A stretch of 64,000 bases of DNA from Dyadobacter sp. CY323 (GCF_021390245.1 NZ_JAJUXH010000007.1:186001-250000), one strand, 5' to 3'. Positions 1 to 9,572 are shown, counted from the stretch's first letter. Numbers and translations: made by a program. Notes: generated by a model from the sequence alone, not told the origin.

Positions 1-213
1 GAAATAAGATGCGCCGGGCGCCCCGCCGTTTTCATCCAGCAAGGAATAAGCTCCTATCAATAAGCGATTTACACCTTCTTTGTTGGCAAGTGTCGTTTCA
101 TTTACAGTCCCGATCGCACCTATTTCCAGGAAATCTTTTTTACAGGACGGAATGGCCAAAAGGGAGATCAGGCAACCCGCTGTGAGAAATTTGGACGTGA
201 TATTTTTCATCAT
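1..213 (-). CDS. SusD/RagB-family lipoprotein, N-terminal part (cut by window edge)
   Basis: Read from the sequence: 71 codons run from two adjacent ATGs (213 and 210) to the left edge. A basic start, a hydrophobic stretch and a lipobox ending AIPSC are followed by KKDFLE, the usual start of mature SusD-like surface lipoproteins. It begins 21 nt after the SusC stop in the same direction, the standard susC-susD arrangement. SusD proteins cap the SusC pore at the outer membrane and bind the substrate. The substrate cannot be told from this fragment. Either ATG could be used. Confidence 0.85.
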   Translation of the reverse strand, partial: MMKNITSKFLTAGCLISLLAIPSCKKDFLEIGAIGTVNETTLANKEGVNRLLIGAYSLLDENGGAPGASYF

Positions 214-234
214 TATTAATGTTAAAAAAGATGA

Positions 235-3200
235 TTAAAATGAGATGTTTAGACCTACCAGGAACGTCTTCTGATTGTTGGGATAATTCCCGCGATCGAT
301 CCCGAATGCCGAACTTTCGCCCATCAGTTCAGGATCCAGTCCCGTGTATTTGGTGATGGTAAAAAGATTGGAGGCCTGCACATAAAGCCGCAGATTGTTC
401 GCTTTGATCTTCTGCAAAATGCCCGAAGGAACGGTGTAACCCAGGATCAGCGACCGCAGTTTGAGGAACGAACCGTTTTCAATGTAATACGAATTGGGCA
501 CGCTGGATGTGCTGAAATTACCGGCAGCTTCAATCACCGGAACCGTCGTGTCCGTATTTTCAGGAGTCCAGGCATTCAGGAGCACATTGCTTTTTCCGCC
601 CCTGAAACCGGAGTAAAAATGGGTATAGTAACGTACCAGGTTGAAAACCTCATTTCCCTGCGATCCGTAGAATATGGACGAGAAATCAAACCCTTTGTAA
701 TTGAACCCGAGGTTTAGCCCATAAGTAAAATCGGGATTAGGGTTTCCGGTGAATGTGCGGTCTGCAGCTGTAATTGCACCATCGCCGTCAATATCCTGGT
801 ATCTGAAACGTCCGGGAGCGGCTGCGGTCTGGGTCGGTGAGGAAGTTACCTCGGCTTCGTTTTTAAACAACCCCATTACCTGGTATCCAAAGAAAGAGCT
901 CACCGGATGTCCGATCTGGTTACGCACGAGGTTACCATTACGCGAATCAGCCGTATCGAAATAGCCCGGGTCGGGCGTGCTTACCACCTCGTTTTGATAG
1001 GTAGTAATGTTCGCGCCGATCGTGAAAAGGAAGTCATCGCTGATCTTGCCGCGGTAGGTTCCTGAAAGATCGAAACCGGTATTCTGAATGTCCCCGATGT
1101 TGACCGTCGGAGCCGCTGCGGCACCGGCAGTTGCAGCCAGTGGCAATGGAAAAAGCAATCCGTTGATCGATTTTTTATAGTATTCCAAAGAGAATTCAAG
1201 CCGGTTGTTCAGGATCGATGCATCAAGACCAAAGTTGGAGACGATGTTTTTCTCCCAGCTGGTATTTCTGTTTCCGTTCCTGGTTTGATAGAAGCCGGGT
1301 TTTGCGCTGGTGTTTGAACCGGTAATGTCATAATAGGAAGTCCCGATGCCCGAGCCGAACAATGTGAATGCATTGGCCGGATCGACGTTGTTCTGAGAGC
1401 CGAGCACACCGTAGCTGCCTTTGATCTTCAAGTCGTTGAGCCAGTTGATATCCTTCATAAAGGCTTCGTCGGATAACCGCCAGCCCAGCGAGAAGGACGG
1501 GAAAACGCCATATCTTTTTTCAGAACCAAACCGGGACGAACCGTCGCGGCGGATTGTTGCGCCGAGCAGGTATTTGTCGCTGAATGCATAGTCAACCCGG
1601 GCGAACATGGAGTAAAGCGTGTTTTCCGAAGCAGAACTGGAATTGTTGAGATTGGATGTCCCGTTTCCAAGAACCAGGTAGTCGAAATCCGTTGAAAAGT
1701 AATCGCTTCTGCTTCCATTCAAAGTCCTGGAATAATTCAGGATCGCTTCCGAGCCGAGTAACACTTTTACATAATGTTTACCAAAACGGTTGTTGTAATT
1801 CAGCGTATTGGTCCAGATCGTGTTGGTGGAATATCCGGACGCTTCCGACAAACTGTTCAAACTCGTATTTCCCTCGCGGTCGTTGTAACGGTTGTAGTCA
1901 AAAGTAATGTTGTAGCGGTTGTTGATGCTGCCGCCAATGCTGGTACGAACGGTAAAATTTTTCAAAAAATCCACCTCCGCGTATGCATTGCCGACAATGT
2001 TCCAGGTGTTTCCCCGGTTGTTTGCGGTACGTTTCTGGATCGCCACCGGGTTGGACGCATTACCCAGGTCGGGGCCTGCGAACATCCCCCCAAAGTTGCC
2101 GCCAATGTCATAAACAGGCAGAAGCGTCATTTGACGGTATACATGCGAAATGGAGTTATTTTCGGCCTGGTTAGCGAAACCGGGGTTTTTCGTGCTGTAC
2201 AGGTAGAGATTTTCCCCAACCCGGATGTTTTTACCGATCTTAAAATTGGTATTCACCCGCGCCGACACCCTTTTATGAAAAGTCTCGATCAACGTTCCCT
2301 GCTGGTTCAAATAACCCAAAGCAACGAGGTAACCGGCTTTGTCCGTCGCGCCGCTGATCGATAAATTATGTTCCTGAATGGGCGCACTTTTGAAAATCTC
2401 GTGAAACCAGTCGGTACCTTCTTTGTTCACCTTCTGGATCAGGTAATTATTGGCGGGGTTGGATGGGTCCAGCAAATATTTGGAAGGACTTACCACGGCA
2501 TCACCCTCTTTTCCGGTGCCCGAAACGCCGGGACCGCTGTATAAATAATCGGGAAGACCGTCTTTGAACAATACGGAGGAAGGAAATGCGATCTTGGAAA
2601 GTCTGGCAAAATCGGTCGGATTGAGCATGTCAAACACATTGCCTTTCAACGGTACCTGCTGGCCAAAGTAGGTGTCATAACTAATCTTCGGAGCGCCTGT
2701 TTTCCCTTTTTTGGTAGTCACAATAATTACCCCGTTGGATCCGCGAACCCCGTAAATGGCCGCGGCACCCGCATCTTTCAAAACCTGAATGGATTCAATA
2801 TCCGTGGAGCTGATCTCATTCAAGTTTGCCTCCACGCCATCCACCATCACCAGAGGCTGCGTGTTGCCAAACGAGCTGATACCGCGGATGTTGATCGTAC
2901 TGGCCCCGCCCGGTACCCCCGAGCTGATTACGTTCACGCCCGAGGCTTGTCCCTGCAATGCACGCACCGCCGAGCCGCCCGGAATGGATTTCAATGCCTT
3001 CATATCCACCACCGCCACCGAGCCGGTAATGTCTTTTTTACGTTCGGACGAGTAACCCGTCACCACCACTTCGCTCAGCGACTGAATGTCGGCAACGAGC
3101 GCGATGTCCACCACGGATTGCGACGTAATGGCAATTTCCTGACTTACAAAACCAATGAAGGAAAACACCAGGCTCACCGGTCCGTCGGGAATGGAAATGC

Positions 3201-3792
3201 TGTAACCGCCATTCGCATCCGTCACCGTTCCGTTTGTGGTACCTTTCACCAATACGTTCACGCCGGGCAAACCTTCACGCTTTTCGGCATCGGTAATCCG
3301 GCCGGTAATGGTCTTGTCGGCGAAATTCATCTTTTGCAGAAGCTGATCGCCTTTCAGCGCCGACATGCTACCCGCATAATTCCCCTGGCCAAAATCGTTT
3401 CTGATGAGGTGTACTTCCTCAGGCACCAGGGACTTCTGCTCTTTCTTTTCGCTGTTTTTTGCTTTGGTAATCACATAACCCCCATTGTTGGTCTTTTTGT
3501 ACTTTAAGCCCAGCGGTTTGAGCAGGTCGGTCAGGCTCTGTTCCACATTCGGGTCCAGTTTTACGGCGTCTGCCGATACGCGGTAACCTTCCACCAGATG
3601 GTCGAAATAAAGAATGTCGACATGGTAATGGGTCTTGAATTCCTGCAATACATCTTTCAGCGTTTTAACCGAAGGCTGCGAAACCACTGATCGGGGCTGC
3701 AGCTGGGCGCTGGCGATCAATTGGGTAAAGCCGGGCCGAATACTTCCGCACAGCAGCACCGTCAATACAAATAATCGTATTGTTGTTTTCAT
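235..3792 (-). CDS. SusC/RagA-type TonB-dependent outer-membrane transporter with STN domain
   Basis: 1185 aa. After a signal peptide (about 1-24) comes an STN domain (about 40-110, ending near GGYVITK). This periplasmic module contacts the FecR anti-sigma factor in signalling transporters. A carboxypeptidase-regulatory-like beta domain follows (about 160-235, TGRITDAEKREGLPGVNVLV), then the plug (VVVTGYSSERKKDITGSV, and the SusC signature DAGAAAIYGVRGSNGVIIV), then the beta-barrel to the C-terminal NISF. Upstream FecR and sigma genes and the downstream SusD make this a self-sensing uptake locus, probably for an oligosaccharide. It resembles the SusC at 53189-56644 in its N-terminal architecture. 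The substrate is unknown. Confidence 0.95.
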   Translation of the reverse strand: MKTTIRLFVLTVLLCGSIRPGFTQLIASAQLQPRSVVSQPSVKTLKDVLQEFKTHYHVDILYFDHLVEGYRVSADAVKLDPNVEQSLTDLLKPLGLKYKKTNNGGYVITKAKNSEKKEQKSLVPEEVHLIRNDFGQGNYAGSMSALKGDQLLQKMNFADKTITGRITDAEKREGLPGVNVLVKGTTNGTVTDANGGYSISIPDGPVSLVFSFIGFVSQEIAITSQSVVDIALVADIQSLSEVVVTGYSSERKKDITGSVAVVDMKALKSIPGGSAVRALQGQASGVNVISSGVPGGASTINIRGISSFGNTQPLVMVDGVEANLNEISSTDIESIQVLKDAGAAAIYGVRGSNGVIIVTTKKGKTGAPKISYDTYFGQQVPLKGNVFDMLNPTDFARLSKIAFPSSVLFKDGLPDYLYSGPGVSGTGKEGDAVVSPSKYLLDPSNPANNYLIQKVNKEGTDWFHEIFKSAPIQEHNLSISGATDKAGYLVALGYLNQQGTLIETFHKRVSARVNTNFKIGKNIRVGENLYLYSTKNPGFANQAENNSISHVYRQMTLLPVYDIGGNFGGMFAGPDLGNASNPVAIQKRTANNRGNTWNIVGNAYAEVDFLKNFTVRTSIGGSINNRYNITFDYNRYNDREGNTSLNSLSEASGYSTNTIWTNTLNYNNRFGKHYVKVLLGSEAILNYSRTLNGSRSDYFSTDFDYLVLGNGTSNLNNSSSASENTLYSMFARVDYAFSDKYLLGATIRRDGSSRFGSEKRYGVFPSFSLGWRLSDEAFMKDINWLNDLKIKGSYGVLGSQNNVDPANAFTLFGSGIGTSYYDITGSNTSAKPGFYQTRNGNRNTSWEKNIVSNFGLDASILNNRLEFSLEYYKKSINGLLFPLPLAATAGAAAAPTVNIGDIQNTGFDLSGTYRGKISDDFLFTIGANITTYQNEVVSTPDPGYFDTADSRNGNLVRNQIGHPVSSFFGYQVMGLFKNEAEVTSSPTQTAAAPGRFRYQDIDGDGAITAADRTFTGNPNPDFTYGLNLGFNYKGFDFSSIFYGSQGNEVFNLVRYYTHFYSGFRGGKSNVLLNAWTPENTDTTVPVIEAAGNFSTSSVPNSYYIENGSFLKLRSLILGYTVPSGILQKIKANNLRLYVQASNLFTITKYTGLDPELMGESSAFGIDRGNYPNNQKTFLVGLNISF

Positions 3793-3806
3793 AAAGGGAT
3801 TAGGTT

Positions 3807-3821
3807 AAAGGTTTAGGAATA
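3807..3821 (-). promoter_or_regulatory. CCTAAACC leader motif upstream of susC
   Basis: On the minus strand the leader reads TATTCCTAAACCTTT, ending 14 nt before the SusC ATG at 3792. Near-identical copies sit just upstream of the start codons at 9549, 45167 and 59980 (twice). It does not match the TAnnTTTG promoter box. It could be a leader RNA or ribosome-access element, or a regulator site; the function is unknown. Confidence 0.5.
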
Positions 3822-3834
3822 ATCGGTACGCGTA

Positions 3835-4845
3835 CTAATAGGATAAGGTAATGCTCTTTCCGTCCCCGGATTTGGTATAGTTCAACCCGGAATCCTCTGT
3901 CAGGATCTCCAATAGTTCTTCTGCATTTAATGCTGTAAATGAGCCGGATATGGTTAGCCCAGCCAGCGTGGAATCGGGAATATCGACCTTCACTCCAAAG
4001 TTGTCCTCAAACAAATGGCATACCTCTTTGAGGCTTGTTTTATTAAAAACAAAGCGGTGGGCTTTCCAGGCGGAGAACTTTTCGGGGTGATCTGTCTTAC
4101 GCAGGCTCGCATATCCTTTCTCATCCATGGTTACCAGGTCACCCGGCTTCATGGTCAGCTGTTTCCTGTCCTGGCCCTGCTGGTAGCGCAGCTGCACTTT
4201 TCCTTTGTTCAAAATCACTTTCGTACCCCTCGGTCTGCTATATACGTCGAACTCCGTGCCCAGTACTTCCACTTCCAGGCTATTGATGGTTTTCACAATA
4301 AACCGCTGATGGTCCCGGGTGTGACGGATATCGAAATTCGCCTCTCCGCTCAGAAGTACCTCCCTCGTTTTTGTACCAAAACCAAAACGCGGGATCTTCA
4401 AAACCGAGTTGGAATTCAATACGACCTTACTTCCATCAGGCAGGCTGAACCGCCGGATTTCGCCGAAGCTGGTCCGGTGGATGTGGTATTCCAGGTTTTC
4501 CTTAAAAAACCAGCCGCCTGCCGCGATCACGAAAACAACCGATGCGGCGATCAGCCAGTTGAACCTGCTGAAAAAAGGGACCCGTTTCGTTTCTTCCAAG
4601 GCCACCTCAGCTGCCGTTTCAATCCCGTTTCCCTGATTGTTGATCCGCGTCCAATGCCTGCTCAATCCTTTTTCTACATCGGAAAAATACTGCGCATTGT
4701 TTTGCTCCCATTCCTGTAACCAGATGAAAAACTGTTCCCGGTTGGCGGAGTCTGTCGCCCAGTCTTCAATCATTTGCTTTTGAAAAGCCGTAGCCCTCCC
4801 TGCGAAATAATTGAATATAAGCTCCTTATTGATTTCTGTGTTCAT
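3835..4845 (-). CDS. FecR-family anti-sigma factor
   Basis: 336 aa. The N-terminal cytoplasmic sigma-binding region (about 1-90) is followed by one membrane helix (about 95-113, WLIAASVVFVIAAGGWFF). The periplasmic FecR domain (about 125-225, with FSLPDGSKVVLNSNS and LSGEANFDI) comes next, then a C-terminal DUF4974-like domain that resembles STN (about 265-335). The protein relays the ligand-bound state of the SusC STN domain to the sigma factor. It lies 42 nt upstream of susC and about 50 nt downstream of the sigma gene, same strand. It is clearly paralogous to the FecR at 56794-57825, sharing for example the NREQFF, LPDGSKVVLN and TISGSFTA stretches. Confidence 0.92.
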   Translation of the reverse strand: MNTEINKELIFNYFAGRATAFQKQMIEDWATDSANREQFFIWLQEWEQNNAQYFSDVEKGLSRHWTRINNQGNGIETAAEVALEETKRVPFFSRFNWLIAASVVFVIAAGGWFFKENLEYHIHRTSFGEIRRFSLPDGSKVVLNSNSVLKIPRFGFGTKTREVLLSGEANFDIRHTRDHQRFIVKTINSLEVEVLGTEFDVYSRPRGTKVILNKGKVQLRYQQGQDRKQLTMKPGDLVTMDEKGYASLRKTDHPEKFSAWKAHRFVFNKTSLKEVCHLFEDNFGVKVDIPDSTLAGLTISGSFTALNAEELLEILTEDSGLNYTKSGDGKSITLSY

Positions 4846-4895
4846 TTTTCAAATGTTAAATGAAGATCTGGCCTGTTGGCAATCCCGCTGCATAC

Positions 4896-5558
4896 TCACC
4901 TCAAAAAAGCGATGAATAACAAAAACCACTTTTTCTGTATGATCTTCCTGACCTGATGCAACGCCTGGTACATTTGTGCTTCAACCGTACGGAGCGATAA
5001 ATTGAGTTCGGTCGCTATTTCCTGGTACTTTTTACCTTCAAAACGGTGCATGACATAAATGCGCCTGCGTTTCAATGGCAAACTGTTCACCGCATTTTCC
5101 ACATCGTTGCACAGGTCCTCGTACTGTGTGATCTGGTCGGGCTGCTGGTCGGGCTGGATTGCGACAAGTTCTGCAAACTGCATGGAGGTATTTCGTTTCA
5201 GCTCACTACGGACATAATCGAAAGCCCTATGCCGCACGGAAGTGAAAAGGTATGACCGGTAGGAGCTATGAATTTCCAGATAGGTTTGTTCCAGGTGGAA
5301 TTTGTAAAAAATATCCGAAACGATGTCTTCGGCAATTTCCTTGGAAGACACATAACGCACCGCGTGACTGCACAATGGGCGGTAGTAGTACCTGAAAAGC
5401 AGTTAAATGCCCCGGTTCACATCGGATTCAAAACCTTTTCTAATCAAAATCTCCGAATCCGCGTGTTTTCCCTGCTCGGTAAATGCGCTATCGTCCGGAT
5501 TTGTCAAAGAAGGTCCCCCTCCTCTCTCACCGCGATAAAGATTACTTGCTTGCTCCAT
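4896..5558 (-). pseudogene. ECF sigma-70 factor interrupted by an in-frame TAA
   Basis: The uninterrupted downstream part (from a TTG at 5375) carries sigma region 2 (SHAVRYVSSKEIAEDIVSDI) and region 4 (LPLKRRRIYVMHRFEGKKYQEIA). Reading further upstream in the same frame gives an ATG at 5558 and a correct N-terminus (ADSEILIRKGFESDVNRGI), then TAA at 5403-5405, then LLFRYYYRPLCSHAV. The intact paralog at 57846-58502 aligns without gaps here, with Glu (GAEALYKWYYAPLCSHAV) where the TAA stands, so a single G-to-T change of a GAA codon explains it. Length from 5558 is 221 codons against 219 in the paralog. A restart at TTG 5375 would lose part of region 2.1. This is a recent nonsense mutation or a sequencing error; suppression or reinitiation is possible. 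Confidence 0.85.
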
Positions 5559-5723
5559 GCTGAGTATTTCAAGATAAAGGTGACCGGCATTGATCTGGTA
5601 CTCTGAAAGGGAGACGTCCGGGCGTAGAAAAACACCTATGGTCTGAAAAAAATATTTTAGTCTTTTTGAAAAATCGCCTACAATATTTGGTTAATGGCAT
5701 TTAATACCTACCTATAATATCGA

Positions 5724-5754
5724 ATCAGGGCACTTTTTACTATCGCACCCTGAT
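5724..5754 (-). terminator. Possible terminator hairpin after the 776-aa gene
   Basis: A 7-bp stem ATCAGGG/CCCTGAT with a 17-nt loop lies 21 nt beyond the stop of the gene at 5776-8106. There is no clean run of T after it on the minus strand, so it may only slow transcription or protect the 3-prime end. Confidence 0.35.
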
Positions 5755-5775
5755 CCTAAAAAACTTTAATCCCAA

Positions 5776-8106
5776 TTAACCTGCGAAGCTTTTTTTCACC
5801 TCCGGCAGCCAGTGGTCCAGCAAGTCGCGGCAGTTGATGACTTTTTCGGCCAGGTCGTTGCACACATAGAAATAATGGTTGGATGCTTCAAACCCGAGCC
5901 GGCTGTCGCCACCTTGGAGCATAGCCATGCGTTTGGCCAGGACGATTTCCGCACGCAGGATCTTTTCGATTTCGGTTACCAGATCGGCTGCTTGTTTCCT
6001 GTCTTTTGCGGCTGCCAGCTTGTCCCTGGCCACGACAAACCGCGCCTGATTTGCGACGCTGCTGTAATGGACTTCCACAGTTTCCGCTACGCCGCATTCA
6101 TCGTCCAGCGCTTTCCGAACCGGCGACGATAGTTTCAACCCGGACGTCTCGCTGCGTAGTCTGGCGAGCGCGTCATGAAAACCGCCGGCCACTTTTTGCA
6201 TTTGAGAAATAAAAATATCCACGGGGTAATTCGCGCGCCAGCTGTTCACATCGTCATACGCCAAACCGACCATACTTGCATGATATCCGGTAGGTTTTGA
6301 CCAAAGCAAGTTCGATGGCCCAGCCTGTAAAGGTGCCGAGTATACCACGCCGACATGGTACGGAAACTCACTGAATGCCTTACTGAAATGCTGCCACGCT
6401 TTCGTTACTGCCGCACCCGCAGCACCATACCTGCGTTTTGCGACTTTCTGCATGGCTTCCAGGCCGGTGATGGTTTTGCTGCTGCCCATTTCAGCAACGA
6501 TTTCTAGATTTGGGGAAGGATAACCGCCCAGCGTCCAGCCCAGCATAAGTCCGTCTACCTGCACATTTCGCAGGTTTTCGGCATGTCGCGTTACGTTTTC
6601 CATAGCCGGGATGTAGGGTACGGCCGCAATTTCCCAGGTACATCCCGCCTGGATTTTCGCGATGGTTTTCAAGCCATTTTTACGGGCGATCTCCCAATGC
6701 CGCAATGCGCGTGGCCCCGGCCCTACGGATGAAATGGAATACTCCCCGACCTTATTTTTCACGCCGCCACGGTTTATTTCTAGGTCCCATTCGCTGACAC
6801 TCATCAGCGAGGCAGTTTTGGGCAACGCAGGAATAATGTCTTCCGCCCAGCCATCCCGCCAGCCCCAGTCCCAGACAATCAGTCCAGGACCTTTTTGTTG
6901 TTTGTGACCTGATAACCCCTGATTTATACCTTTGAGATAAAGCTGATTTAATTCAGAAATGACTTCGGACGGGCCTCGTTTGGAGCAACGCGGACATTCG
7001 GCGCCTTTGCCATGTGACCAGCAATTGGTATGGTTTTCGGAGGCAGTAATGGAAAAGAAACCGGCCAGGTCGGGTACCCGGGATGTGATCATCGCCATGG
7101 AATCGACCAGGTATTTCTGAACGTCGGGGTGGCTTGTGCAAAGCGCGGCCTGCTCCCCGATCTGAACGCCTTTAAGTTCCGGGTGTTTCTCAAAAAAAGC
7201 CAGCGGCATGAAGCGCGGCTCATTGAGGTACAAATAAATGCCGATCCCATGCTTTTTGGACTTCGCAACGAGTTTTCCAAGATTTTCGAGCCGTTGTTCC
7301 CAACGGTCGCTCAATGCCGGTTCCCACGGGAATGGCGTGAGTTTGGAAAGTACAATGTGCATCCACGTACCGTCCATGCCCGAGGCCGCCATTTGCGCAA
7401 GGTAACCCTCGGGGTACGGATCCACTTCGGGCTGTAACAATGGGTCACCGAAAAGGGCGAAATACGCATATCCAAATCGGGGCGAGAAACCTGAAGAAGT
7501 TTGTTTTACGCTCCTTTCCGGGGTTTTTGACAAATCCTTAACAAACTGAAAAAGCGGCTGACCATGCTGCGGCAATCCGTCCCGAAATTCTTCATGGATC
7601 ACATCGGAAAACCATTTTTCCTGCTTTTTGAGTGATTCAGAAGAAGCGCGGAATCTGATCGGTTCGCATTCGGGTTTGACACTCCCGAGTTTGATATAGA
7701 AAAAATCATCTTCCTGTAATGTAAACGTCAGTTTCTCATCTGTCCAGCCGAGCAGTTCCAGCATCTGCTCGCGGGGCAGCAGGTGCCAGTTTCGCCGGAT
7801 CACGGTGAGGTAACTCCGCTGCTCCTGGTCGGACGTAACCGGTTTTGGCGCCGGAAGTCCCAGCGTTGCCGCCAGTTTGAGAATAGCATCAGGCTTCGCC
7901 CCGGTAACCGCCGCAAGCCGCTCCGTCGAAACGAGCCCCCAGTTTCTCCACAAGAAGGCGTGAAGTTTGTCTGGGAAATGCGGCAATGCAACGGCCGATT
8001 TTTTAATGGAATGGGTACCAGCCAGTGTAATGGACGGAGGTACAGCCAGCAAGCCGGCCGTGGCCAGCGTTGCTGACCTCAAAAAGTCTTTTCGCGAAAC
8101 TCTCAT
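5776..8106 (-). CDS. Secreted protein of unknown family, probable TIM-barrel hydrolase
   Basis: 776 aa. The N-terminus SRKDFLRSATLATAGLLA looks like a Tat-type signal (Ser-Arg-Lys-x-Phe-Leu). Residues about 48-85 and 105-140 hold two similar segments, FLWRNWGLVSTERLAAVTG and VIRRNWHLLPREQMLELLG, that look like paired helical repeats. The middle (about 240-560) has features of a TIM-barrel glycosidase-like fold: GMDGTWMHIVL, IGIYLYLNEPRFMP, FFSITASENHTNCW, a C-x2-C pair in ECPRCSKRG, and LIVWDWGWRDGW. The C-terminus is helical. The ceramidase-like gene ends 6 nt upstream, so they are cotranscribed. I do not recognise the family; a role in breaking down the substrate imported by the locus is inferred. 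Confidence 0.7.
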   Translation of the reverse strand: MRVSRKDFLRSATLATAGLLAVPPSITLAGTHSIKKSAVALPHFPDKLHAFLWRNWGLVSTERLAAVTGAKPDAILKLAATLGLPAPKPVTSDQEQRSYLTVIRRNWHLLPREQMLELLGWTDEKLTFTLQEDDFFYIKLGSVKPECEPIRFRASSESLKKQEKWFSDVIHEEFRDGLPQHGQPLFQFVKDLSKTPERSVKQTSSGFSPRFGYAYFALFGDPLLQPEVDPYPEGYLAQMAASGMDGTWMHIVLSKLTPFPWEPALSDRWEQRLENLGKLVAKSKKHGIGIYLYLNEPRFMPLAFFEKHPELKGVQIGEQAALCTSHPDVQKYLVDSMAMITSRVPDLAGFFSITASENHTNCWSHGKGAECPRCSKRGPSEVISELNQLYLKGINQGLSGHKQQKGPGLIVWDWGWRDGWAEDIIPALPKTASLMSVSEWDLEINRGGVKNKVGEYSISSVGPGPRALRHWEIARKNGLKTIAKIQAGCTWEIAAVPYIPAMENVTRHAENLRNVQVDGLMLGWTLGGYPSPNLEIVAEMGSSKTITGLEAMQKVAKRRYGAAGAAVTKAWQHFSKAFSEFPYHVGVVYSAPLQAGPSNLLWSKPTGYHASMVGLAYDDVNSWRANYPVDIFISQMQKVAGGFHDALARLRSETSGLKLSSPVRKALDDECGVAETVEVHYSSVANQARFVVARDKLAAAKDRKQAADLVTEIEKILRAEIVLAKRMAMLQGGDSRLGFEASNHYFYVCNDLAEKVINCRDLLDHWLPEVKKSFAG

Positions 8107-8112
8107 CGGATC

Positions 8113-9549
8113 TCAGGGATTTACAGTTTTGAGTTTCCCCAATAGTTCAAATAAGGATTCGGTGATTTTAGCAGAAGCATCCACTTCCAGGTAGCTCGAT
8201 TTGGCACGCCAGGTTTCATACCCGCCCAATTTGTGATGCTCGGGTGTAGGCAGGTAGCCGTTATATCCGTTTGCCAGTGAAATGCTGAATGTCGGTTTGA
8301 ACGGACTTCTCTTTTTAATGTCCAGACCTATTTCCACAAAAACCTCACATGGGATAGCAGTAATGGCCAAATCACCAATCCGGAAGGCTTGCAGGATCAA
8401 TTTCACCTGATCCGGATAATCTTTCATAGCCATCGTTTCTTTGGCATAGATCTCTTCCATGCTGGTCATAACGGGCTTTTTCGCTTTGGCAATAATATCC
8501 TTGGCCCGCGTTACCTCATCGGCTGCCGGTTTACGCACACCCAGTGTGATCTCCTTTTGAACGCTCGAAAGCGATACCCAGTCCTGGTATTTTATATTTT
8601 GATATACCTTAAATGCCTCCGCTGCGACAACATTTGCCACTGCTCTCATTTTTTCGTAAGGCTTTGCAGGTGCTGTTAGTTTTCCTCCAAAATTGACATT
8701 GTTGATATTCCCGCTGGTACCATTGGACATAATGGCCACAAATGCAGGATCCTGGCCTTCCGCAGAAAGCATTTGTTTCATACGCTCGGCGAACATGCCG
8801 TAATAGTCCGCTGAAACTTCACCGGCACCAACTCCGCCTACATAATGCAGGGAATAATTAGCCAGCAGGGCAATGGGCTGGCCAGCAGGCGTTTGTATGG
8901 AGAGAATAGGCAGCTCCGGATCGGTCGGGCCGGAAGGTTCCAGGAGGTTCGGGTTACCGATTCCCGGGTTCATTTTTACCTGATCTTCTTTTCCGAACGG
9001 GTTGATGATCGGTGTGCCCGGTTTCATTTTCCAGCGCCGGTTGAAAACCTGGGAAGGCTCATTTCCCACACCCCAGCCAATGCGCGCGGGAGCCAGATTG
9101 TGGTTCGCGCGAATGACTGCATCGGCAATCCGCTCGCTCAGGAATTTGACGTACTCCGAATCCGGCTCACTTTGAAAAACACCGCAGGCAGTACCGGCGG
9201 AGTGCGTGTGCGTGGCAGACATCAGCATGTTCGCGGCAGGGATTTTGGTGATCTCGCTGGCGCGGCGTTTGGCTACGTCGAGGATCTCGCGGGAAACCAT
9301 GCAAAGGTCCGAAACCACAATGGCGAGCCGGGTATCGCCGTCGTCGAGCACAATGCTGCGCGCCATGGTTTCATCGTGGATACTTTTAATGGTAACATCC
9401 TGCATGTTGCCATTGTTGGAAGTGCCGATCTTTGGCGAAATGATGCTCGTGGCTGCGCCCGCACGAAAAGCTTTTCCGGAAGGTGCCTGCTGGCCGTGCA
9501 GCACTGCCCCGCAAAGGAGGAGAGCCCCACTCAAATACATTTTTTTCAT
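8113..9549 (-). CDS. Neutral/alkaline ceramidase N-terminal-domain family hydrolase, secreted
   Basis: 478 aa with a signal peptide (about 1-20, LLLCGAVLHGQ). The family features are FRAGAATSIISP, the zinc-type motif SATHTHSAGT (about 110-120), a second His in NYSLHYVGGV, and SNGTSGNINN near 280, in the place of the catalytic Ser loop of neutral ceramidases. Neutral ceramidases hydrolyse the N-acyl bond of ceramide and carry an extra C-terminal domain; this protein is shorter and has only the N-terminal domain, as in many Bacteroidota homologs whose substrates are untested. It is exported, probably to the periplasm. A CCTAAACC motif precedes the start. It belongs with the next gene and probably with the SusC/SusD locus upstream. 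Confidence 0.85.
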   Translation of the reverse strand: MKKMYLSGALLLCGAVLHGQQAPSGKAFRAGAATSIISPKIGTSNNGNMQDVTIKSIHDETMARSIVLDDGDTRLAIVVSDLCMVSREILDVAKRRASEITKIPAANMLMSATHTHSAGTACGVFQSEPDSEYVKFLSERIADAVIRANHNLAPARIGWGVGNEPSQVFNRRWKMKPGTPIINPFGKEDQVKMNPGIGNPNLLEPSGPTDPELPILSIQTPAGQPIALLANYSLHYVGGVGAGEVSADYYGMFAERMKQMLSAEGQDPAFVAIMSNGTSGNINNVNFGGKLTAPAKPYEKMRAVANVVAAEAFKVYQNIKYQDWVSLSSVQKEITLGVRKPAADEVTRAKDIIAKAKKPVMTSMEEIYAKETMAMKDYPDQVKLILQAFRIGDLAITAIPCEVFVEIGLDIKKRSPFKPTFSISLANGYNGYLPTPEHHKLGGYETWRAKSSYLEVDASAKITESLFELLGKLKTVNP

Positions 9550-9559
9550 CTTGTTTATT

Positions 9560-9572
9560 AGGTTTAGGAATA
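9560..9572 (-). promoter_or_regulatory. CCTAAACC leader motif upstream of the ceramidase-like gene
   Basis: The minus strand reads TATTCCTAAACCT, ending 10 nt before the ATG at 9549, in a 174-nt gap that separates this gene pair from the upstream part of the operon. It is the same motif as at 3807, 45203, 59987 and 60006. Confidence 0.5.

Noticed and set aside
1774..2364. 196-aa plus-strand ORF inside the first SusC gene
   Set aside because: Shadow frame of the SusC barrel, low-complexity valine-rich start, no support.
4896..5375. Reading the first sigma factor as a normal 159-aa gene starting at TTG 5375
   Set aside because: The frame upstream of the TAA still encodes the expected N-terminus from ATG 5558, aligned without gaps to the paralog.
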